Origin: Flavobacteriales bacterium
Lineage (GTDB): Bacteria > Bacteroidota > Bacteroidia > Flavobacteriales_D > Parvicellaceae
NCBI GenBank assembly: GCA_027047735.1
Contig: JALTUD010000706.1
Location: 1-10,266 of the forward strand
Length of the DNA: 10,266 nucleotides
Direction of reading: 5' to 3'
The notes under the pieces are model-generated. The model had not been told where the DNA came from. It was given only the letters and a program-made list of their open reading frames with translations, and ran no database searches. Positions 5,722 through 10,266 of the stretch are shown here, one piece after another (position 1 is the first letter of the stretch; every line of letters begins with the position of its first letter). The position numbers were made by a program, and so were the translations under genes.

Positions 5722-6471
5722 ATGTTGATTGTGGGGAATGTAATAGAAGAATTAGAGGTTGTAAATTCTACGAACACGTATTTAATAGAAAAAAGTAGGC
5801 GAACTCAATGTTTTGAAGGAAGAGTTGTTTATGCTCATTGTCAAACCGAAGGACGTGGACAACGCGGAAACAGTTGGGAGGCTCAGCCCGGTGAAAATTT
5901 ACTTTGTTCGGTATTACTTTATCCTACATTTTTAAACGGAAAAAACTTCTTTTTATTAAGTAAGGCGGTGGCAATTGCTGTGAGAAAAACCATTGAGAGG
6001 TATTGTCCGAATGAGTTAGTAGAAATAAAATGGCCGAATGATATTTATTTGAATAAAAAAAAGGTTTCGGGAATATTAATTGAAAACCAATTTAAGGGAG
6101 AGGTACTAAAACAAGCTGTCGTTGGAGTAGGGGTAAATGTAAATCAAACAGCTTTTATGGATGCTTTTCAAGCAACAAGTATTTGTTTGGAAACAACCCA
6201 ATCAATAGTTCCTAAAGATGTATTGTTAACATTATTGAAAGAGTTAGATTTTTTATATTTAGAACTAAAAAAAGGAGAAATGAAAAATATAGAAAACACT
6301 TATTTACGCAATCTGTTAAATTATAAGAAAGAAGCCTTTTATAGTGATAAATCGGGAAATGTTTTTAAGGGGAAAATAATAAATGTTGAAAATACGGGAG
6401 TATTAAAGGTAGAGACTAACGAAAAATTAAAACAATTCACATTTAAAGAAATTAAATTGCTGAAATGTTAA
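5722..6471 (+). CDS. birA: Biotin--[acetyl-CoA-carboxylase] ligase (monofunctional BirA)
   Basis: This cytoplasmic enzyme makes biotinyl-AMP and transfers biotin to the acceptor lysine of carboxylase carrier proteins. The 249-residue protein shows NSTNTYL (15-21), the nucleotide-binding loop GRGQRG (44-49) followed by NSW, KWPNDIYLN (103-111) and KKVSGILIE (113-121) with the catalytic-site lysine at 114, then GVGVNVNQ (135-142), and a small C-terminal SH3-like domain (about 205-249). The N-terminal winged-helix DNA-binding domain of E. coli BirA is absent, so this is a group I ligase with no repressor role. The ATG at 5722 is 3 nt after the porP-like stop, and no promoter is visible between them, so the two are probably cotranscribed although functionally unrelated. 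Confidence 0.93.
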   Translation: MLIVGNVIEELEVVNSTNTYLIEKSRRTQCFEGRVVYAHCQTEGRGQRGNSWEAQPGENLLCSVLLYPTFLNGKNFFLLSKAVAIAVRKTIERYCPNELVEIKWPNDIYLNKKKVSGILIENQFKGEVLKQAVVGVGVNVNQTAFMDAFQATSICLETTQSIVPKDVLLTLLKELDFLYLELKKGEMKNIENTYLRNLLNYKKEAFYSDKSGNVFKGKIINVENTGVLKVETNEKLKQFTFKEIKLLKC

Positions 6472-6481
6472 AAACTTAAAG

Positions 6482-6512
6482 TTGTATTTCTCTAAGTCTT
6501 ACCCTATATTTG
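6482..6512 (+). promoter_or_regulatory. Promoter of ahcY
   Basis: TTG (6482-6484) and TATATTTG (6505-6512) are spaced by 20 nt, the same geometry as the tRNA promoter. The start would fall near 6519, leaving a leader of about 60 nt before the ATG at 6578. I see no SAH or SAM riboswitch fold in that AT-rich leader. Confidence 0.85.
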
Positions 6513-6577
6513 CACGAATATTAATTTATGGGAGTTATTAGAATTGAATTTAACTTCAAATAAAAACAAAGTAATAA

Positions 6578-7888
6578 ATGACAAATACAGAAAAATTGCC
6601 TTACAAAGTAAAGGACATTAGCCTTGCTGAATGGGGAAGAAAAGAAATTAACTTAGCAGAAGCTGAAATGCCGGGTTTGATGGCTTTGAGAAAAGAATAT
6701 GGAGAATCAAAACCATTGAAAGGAGCTAGAATTGCAGGATGCTTACACATGACTATCCAAACAGCGGTTTTAATTGAAACATTAGTTGAATTAGGAGCTG
6801 AAGTTACATGGTCTTCATGTAATATTTTCTCTACACAAGATCAAGCTGCGGCAGCAATTGCGGCAGCAGGTATTCCGGTTTTTGCTTGGAAAGGTATGAC
6901 AGAGGAAGAATTTGATTGGTGTATTGAACAAACGTTGTTTGCCTTTGAAGGCGAAAAACCATTGAATATGATTTTGGATGACGGTGGAGATTTAACCAAT
7001 ATGGTTTTGGATAGATTCCCTGAGTTGGTGAAAGAGATTAAAGGACTTTCGGAAGAAACAACTACCGGTGTTCATCGTTTATACGAAAGAGTTAAAAATG
7101 GAACGTTACCAATTCCGGCAATCAACGTAAATGATTCGGTAACAAAATCGAAGTTTGACAATAAATACGGATGTAAAGAGTCTTTAGTGGATTCTATTCG
7201 TAGAGCAACAGATGTAATGTTAGCGGGAAAAGTAGCAGTAGTAGCCGGTTATGGTGATGTAGGCAAAGGTTCTGCTGCTTCATTGGCAGGTGCAGGAGCT
7301 AGGGTAATCGTAACAGAAATTGATCCTATTTGTGCGTTACAGGCAGCGATGGATGGATTTGCTGTTAAGAAAATGGACAATGCAATAAAAGAAGCAGATA
7401 TAGTTGTTACAACAACCGGTAATAAAGATATTATCGTTGGTCGCCATTTTGAAAAAATGAAAGATAAAACGATTGTTTGTAATATCGGACATTTTGATAA
7501 TGAGATTGATGTTGCTTGGTTGGATAACAATTTTGGGAATACAAAAATTACAGTAAAACCACAAGTTGATATTTACAACGTGAATGGAAAAGATATTATC
7601 TTATTGGCTGAAGGAAGGTTAGTGAATTTAGGTTGTGCAACAGGACACCCATCGTTTGTGATGAGTAATTCGTTTACCAATCAAACATTAGCTCAAATTG
7701 AACTTTGGAACAATTCTGATAAGTACGAGAATAAGGTATATATGTTACCTAAATATTTAGATGAAAAAGTAGCTAAATTACACTTATCTAAAATTGGGGT
7801 TGAATTGGATGTTCTTTCTGAAGAGCAGGCTAAATATATCGATGTTCCTGTAGAAGGTCCATATAAACCTGAACACTACAGGTATTAA
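6578..7888 (+). CDS. ahcY: Adenosylhomocysteinase (S-adenosyl-L-homocysteine hydrolase)
   Basis: This enzyme splits S-adenosylhomocysteine reversibly into adenosine and homocysteine with a bound NAD cofactor, relieving product inhibition of methyltransferases and feeding the activated methyl cycle. The 436-residue protein is near the human length (432) and is complete. Substrate and catalytic residues are in place: His57 in CLHMT, Asp135 in DDGGD, Glu160 in SEETTTG, Lys190 and Asp194 in TKSKFDN, and His305 in CNIGHFDN. The Rossmann loop GYGDVGKG is at 224-231. The C-terminal tail PYKPEHYRY supplies Lys430 and Tyr434, which reach into the NAD site of the neighbouring subunit in the tetramer. 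The gene has its own promoter and a strong terminator and is therefore a single-gene unit. Confidence 0.98.
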   Translation: MTNTEKLPYKVKDISLAEWGRKEINLAEAEMPGLMALRKEYGESKPLKGARIAGCLHMTIQTAVLIETLVELGAEVTWSSCNIFSTQDQAAAAIAAAGIPVFAWKGMTEEEFDWCIEQTLFAFEGEKPLNMILDDGGDLTNMVLDRFPELVKEIKGLSEETTTGVHRLYERVKNGTLPIPAINVNDSVTKSKFDNKYGCKESLVDSIRRATDVMLAGKVAVVAGYGDVGKGSAASLAGAGARVIVTEIDPICALQAAMDGFAVKKMDNAIKEADIVVTTTGNKDIIVGRHFEKMKDKTIVCNIGHFDNEIDVAWLDNNFGNTKITVKPQVDIYNVNGKDIILLAEGRLVNLGCATGHPSFVMSNSFTNQTLAQIELWNNSDKYENKVYMLPKYLDEKVAKLHLSKIGVELDVLSEEQAKYIDVPVEGPYKPEHYRY

Positions 7889-7910
7889 ATAAGATTGAAT
7901 CATAAAGTTC

Positions 7911-7948
7911 ATCCCGTTAAACCAGTTGGTTTAACGGGATTTTATTTT
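7911..7948 (+). terminator. Intrinsic terminator of ahcY
   Basis: A perfect 13-bp stem pairs 7911-7923 with 7928-7940 around a 4-nt AGTT loop, followed by a T-rich tract interrupted by one A. On the opposite strand no T tract follows, so it serves ahcY rather than the convergent operon. Confidence 0.9.
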
Positions 7949-8010
7949 TATGGATGTTTTTTTTATGAGGTAGAGAATGAGGAGTAATATTTATGAAGAA
8001 AGGATAAGAG

Positions 8011-8050
8011 AAACTAAAACGCTTTATAAGGCTCTTTTTAATGTTTAAAT
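8011..8050 (-). repeat. Second copy of the recF-upstream repeat arm
   Basis: The reverse complement of this 40-bp stretch matches 191-230 at 35 of 40 positions without gaps. The similarity to the right arm (301-340) in direct orientation is also visible and continues leftward weakly through AAGA-AAACTAAAAC (about 8005-8019). The partner arm and central hairpin are not recognisable here, so this copy is partial or decayed. The intervening 7949-8094 stretch between convergent genes otherwise shows no gene and no convincing terminator for the minus-strand operon. Confidence 0.65.
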
Positions 8051-8094
8051 GGCATAAGTTCTTTGTATATTTAAGAAACTACCAAGTGATATGA

Positions 8095-8526
8095 TTACGA
8101 TTCTTGATTTTTTAATAAAAATTTTACAATGTTCTCTATTTCATATTGTCTGAAATCGTACCATGATTGTTTTTCTGAAGAGCCTTCAATAATACGTTTA
8201 AAATTCTGAAAAGGTCTTTTGTTTTCAAGAGCATTTTCTAATTCTGTTTGTAACAATTTATCGCTGACTTGTCCAATAAATCGACTCATAATTTTAAAAG
8301 AATCAGAACTAGATAAGGGCTCTATTTTGATGTACTCATTTTCGTTATTCTCTATTTTTTCTATCAGTTCACCAAAAGATTCATAATATAAATCTTCGTC
8401 ATGAGAGTAAATATTTTCGCTAGGTAACTCTATAAGTTCTTTTGTTTTAGGATTGTAGTAACATACAATGCCACAGGTTAAGTTTTCAGCAATTTCAGAA
8501 ATTAATTCCTGTTTTATTTCACTCAT
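8095..8526 (-). CDS. UPF0158-family protein
   Basis: This 143-residue soluble protein has no signal peptide or membrane segment and is rich in Glu, Lys and Ile. Its pattern fits the uncharacterised UPF0158 family: an N-terminal helix ending in ENLTCGIVCYYNPKTKELIE (14-33), a YIKIEPLSSSDSFKIMSRFI block (65-84), and a C-terminal RPFQNFKRII (104-113) followed by WYDFRQYE (121-128). The biochemical role of the family is unknown to me. The ATG lies 8 nt after the stop of the TPR/propeller gene on the same strand, with no promoter between, so the two form an operon. No change in base composition suggests recent acquisition. Confidence 0.8.
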   Translation of the reverse strand: MSEIKQELISEIAENLTCGIVCYYNPKTKELIELPSENIYSHDEDLYYESFGELIEKIENNENEYIKIEPLSSSDSFKIMSRFIGQVSDKLLQTELENALENKRPFQNFKRIIEGSSEKQSWYDFRQYEIENIVKFLLKNQES

Positions 8527-8534
8527 AATAATAA

Positions 8535-10058
8535 TTATTTGGTAAGATTGTACGTTTTCATATTCATTCCTTTGTCGCTATCAAATTCAGAAACTTTAAG
8601 TGTTTCGGTAGCGAGTTTGTAACCGGGTACTTCTATTTCCAAAGAGTAAGTTCCGGGATTTAGAATAATGGTAAAAGAACCATTAGGGTTAGCTTTATAC
8701 TCTCCAATAATTTCATCATTTTTATCAAAAACAACGATAAGACCCTCCTTTACTCTCTGTCCGGAAGTAGCATCTTTTAAGTTGAAAATAAATAACGCCG
8801 GTTTTTTCTCGACTTCTTCAATGGTAACTCTATATACATCCCTGTCGCCAAAACCTTCAGGGCGTACAGCAGTCAAATAAGCATGTTTTTTATCATCAGA
8901 AAAAAGAATAACCTTATCATCGTAAGAAGTATTTAAGGGGTAACCAAGATTAGTAGGAGGTTTCCATTTGTTTGTAGCAGGATCCCATTCTGATTTATAC
9001 ACATCATATCCACCTAAACCAGGGTAACCATTAGAAGCAAAATATAAAGTTTTTCCATCTTCGGATATGTAAGGGAAATCCTCATTATCAGGAGTATTTA
9101 AGCTGTTAATTGGTTGCGATTCAGCCCATTCTCCGTTAGGGAGTTTACGAGTCATAAACAAATCCAATCCACCTTTTCCACCGGGTTTGTTGCTAGCGAA
9201 AAACAGCGTATTTCCATCAGGAGAGAGCGAAGCGGCGGTTTCAATATATTTAGTATTGATACCTTCTTTTATTTTCTTTTTTCTAGAATAAGATGAACCC
9301 GATTTAAAAGATTCGTAGATATCACCGGCTTCTTCAATGTTATCAAAGTAAATGAACATATGACTACCATCGGCAGAAAGATAAACACATTGGTCATCAA
9401 AACCTGTATTTAAAGAAGTTACCGGCTTAGCGGATGAAAAAGTAAAACCATTAAATTTAGCCATAAAAATATCGGAAGGGTAATATCCGTCAAATTCTTT
9501 ACGTCCCTTACCTTCCTTCCTTCTCGAAGTAAAGATAAGTATTTTTTCATCCTTAGAAACAAAAGGATAATAATCGGGGTATTCAGAATTGACTTTATCT
9601 CCCAAGTTGGTAAAAGTTACTTTTAATGGATTGTCGTACAGTTCTTGAGCTAGTTCGTAATTAAAGATTTCTTTATCTACTTTGTCAGCAAAATCACCCG
9701 GGTTTTGTTTGTATTTTTTTAGGGCTTCTATTGCTTTATCGTATTCGTATCTGTGTGTGTAAGCCTTAGCCAAATAGTAGTACGTTTCCTTATCCATTTT
9801 TTTCATTTTGGTAAGTTTTTCAAAATACTTAATGGCTTTAGCCTTGTCTATATCTGTATTTAGGTAGCACATTCCCAGTTTAAAAATATACTTGTGATTA
9901 GTAGGATCTACCTTTAATAGTTTTTTATATTGCGGAATGGCATCTAAGTAATTCGTTTGTTTAAACAAATCATCAGCTAATCGAGGGTCAACCTGAGCAG
10001 AAGTGGATGGTAAAATGAAGAAACATAAATGGAATATAAAATATAACTTTTTCATCAT
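8535..10058 (-). CDS. Secreted TPR / PD40 beta-propeller / CarboxypepD_reg-like protein (PorE-like, no OmpA domain)
   Basis: The 507-residue precursor starts with a signal peptide (about 1-22, ending STSAQ) without a lipobox. Mature domains: TPR repeats (about 27-140); a PD40/WD40-like propeller (about 155-410) with blades marked by FVSKDEKILIFTS, YLSADGSHMFIY, SLSPDGNTLFFAS, YISEDGKTLYFAS and LFSDDKKHAYLT, plus GGxD[VL] turns; and a CarboxypepD_reg-like beta sandwich (about 420-505) with NPNGSFTI and NPGTYSLEIEVPGY. PorE of the type IX secretion system has the same order but adds a C-terminal OmpA-like peptidoglycan-binding domain and is a lipoprotein. Here the stop comes where the OmpA linker would begin, and no OmpA remnant follows. 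A periplasmic or surface scaffold role is inferred. The start is one of two adjacent ATGs (10058 or 10055). Confidence 0.87.
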   Translation of the reverse strand: MMKKLYFIFHLCFFILPSTSAQVDPRLADDLFKQTNYLDAIPQYKKLLKVDPTNHKYIFKLGMCYLNTDIDKAKAIKYFEKLTKMKKMDKETYYYLAKAYTHRYEYDKAIEALKKYKQNPGDFADKVDKEIFNYELAQELYDNPLKVTFTNLGDKVNSEYPDYYPFVSKDEKILIFTSRRKEGKGRKEFDGYYPSDIFMAKFNGFTFSSAKPVTSLNTGFDDQCVYLSADGSHMFIYFDNIEEAGDIYESFKSGSSYSRKKKIKEGINTKYIETAASLSPDGNTLFFASNKPGGKGGLDLFMTRKLPNGEWAESQPINSLNTPDNEDFPYISEDGKTLYFASNGYPGLGGYDVYKSEWDPATNKWKPPTNLGYPLNTSYDDKVILFSDDKKHAYLTAVRPEGFGDRDVYRVTIEEVEKKPALFIFNLKDATSGQRVKEGLIVVFDKNDEIIGEYKANPNGSFTIILNPGTYSLEIEVPGYKLATETLKVSEFDSDKGMNMKTYNLTK

Positions 10059-10266
10059 AAGGCAATTATTTGATATGGAGTTGAAGTTGTCTAAATTACA
10101 AAAAAACTTTAAACTAATTCTTCAATAACAAAACTACTGAAAAAAGTTTTGATAGAAGATTGTTTTAAATTGTTTTTCTCAATTATAATACCAAAATTTG
10201 GATATGTATTTTGTTTTGAGTACATTCGCTTTACAACCAGCCTATAAAAATATTAAAAAATAGTGT
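10059..10266. other. AT-rich non-coding stretch at window end
   Basis: These 208 bases precede the minus-strand operon and run to the window edge. Apart from the candidate -7 element, I see no gene, tRNA, terminator or strong inverted repeat. The 5' leader of the minus-strand operon must start in here or beyond the edge. Confidence 0.5.
10129..10136 (-). promoter_or_regulatory. Candidate -7 element of the TPR/propeller operon
   Basis: On the minus strand 10136-10129 reads TAGTTTTG, an exact TAnnTTTG match, about 70 nt before the start codon. A TTG at the expected -33 distance is not evident, so the call is tentative. Confidence 0.35.

Noticed and set aside
5722..6471. BirA acting as biotin-operon repressor
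   Set aside because: The protein begins directly with the catalytic domain and has no N-terminal helix-turn-helix.
6513..6577. SAH or SAM riboswitch in the ahcY leader
   Set aside because: The leader is only about 60 nt, very AT-rich, and shows none of the GC-rich stems such riboswitches need.
7249..7564. Minus-strand open frames inside ahcY
   Set aside because: They lie antisense to the conserved NAD-binding region of ahcY and resemble no protein; they are shadows of its codon pattern.
8057..8080. Imperfect hairpin AGTTCTT / AAGAAACT as terminator of the minus-strand operon
   Set aside because: The stem is short with a bulge and no T tract follows on the minus strand.
1..10266. CRISPR array, phage defence or biosynthetic cluster
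   Set aside because: No regularly spaced direct repeats and no nuclease, toxin, transposase or synthase signatures were found in any frame.

Overview
The window looks like chromosomal DNA of a low-GC member of the Bacteroidota, most likely a flavobacterium-type organism. The evidence is AT-rich sequence, promoters of the TTG / TAnnTTTG type with about 20 nt between the two elements, start codons without Shine-Dalgarno sequences, a PorP/SprF-family outer membrane protein, and a secreted TPR / PD40 beta-propeller protein. No phage, transposase, CRISPR array or defence cassette is visible. Most genes are intact housekeeping or envelope genes. The less ordinary material is a two-component pair and several structured intergenic sequences.

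Layout, left to right. Positions 1-346 are non-coding and hold two repeat-like elements: a double-hairpin element (1-146) and a nested inverted repeat (191-340). recF follows (368-1480). The 237-nt gap after recF holds a promoter, two hairpins, an intrinsic terminator and a further hairpin; together they look like a small RNA or an attenuated leader for the next operon. That operon encodes a soluble PAS-PAS histidine kinase (1718-3247) and, 9 nt later, a receiver domain fused to a CRP/FNR-type DNA-binding module (3257-4312). The first PAS domain aligns without gaps to the heme-binding segment of FixL, so the pair may be a compact oxygen or redox switch. A strong promoter then drives tRNA-Ser(GCU) and tRNA-Pro(UGG), closed by an intrinsic terminator.

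Next come a PorP/SprF-family protein (4705-5718) and, 3 nt later, a monofunctional biotin-protein ligase (5722-6471). S-adenosylhomocysteinase ahcY (6578-7888) has its own promoter and a 13-bp terminator. It converges on a two-gene minus-strand operon: a TPR / beta-propeller / CarboxypepD_reg-like envelope protein that lacks the OmpA domain usual in PorE-like proteins (8535-10058), and a UPF0158-family protein (8095-8526). The intergenic space between the convergent units carries a second, inverted copy of one arm of the repeat found upstream of recF (35 of 40 bases identical).

The best candidates for something not yet described are the FixL-like kinase with its receiver-CRP partner, the putative small RNA/attenuator in front of it, and the intergenic repeat family. 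None of these can be settled from sequence reading alone.
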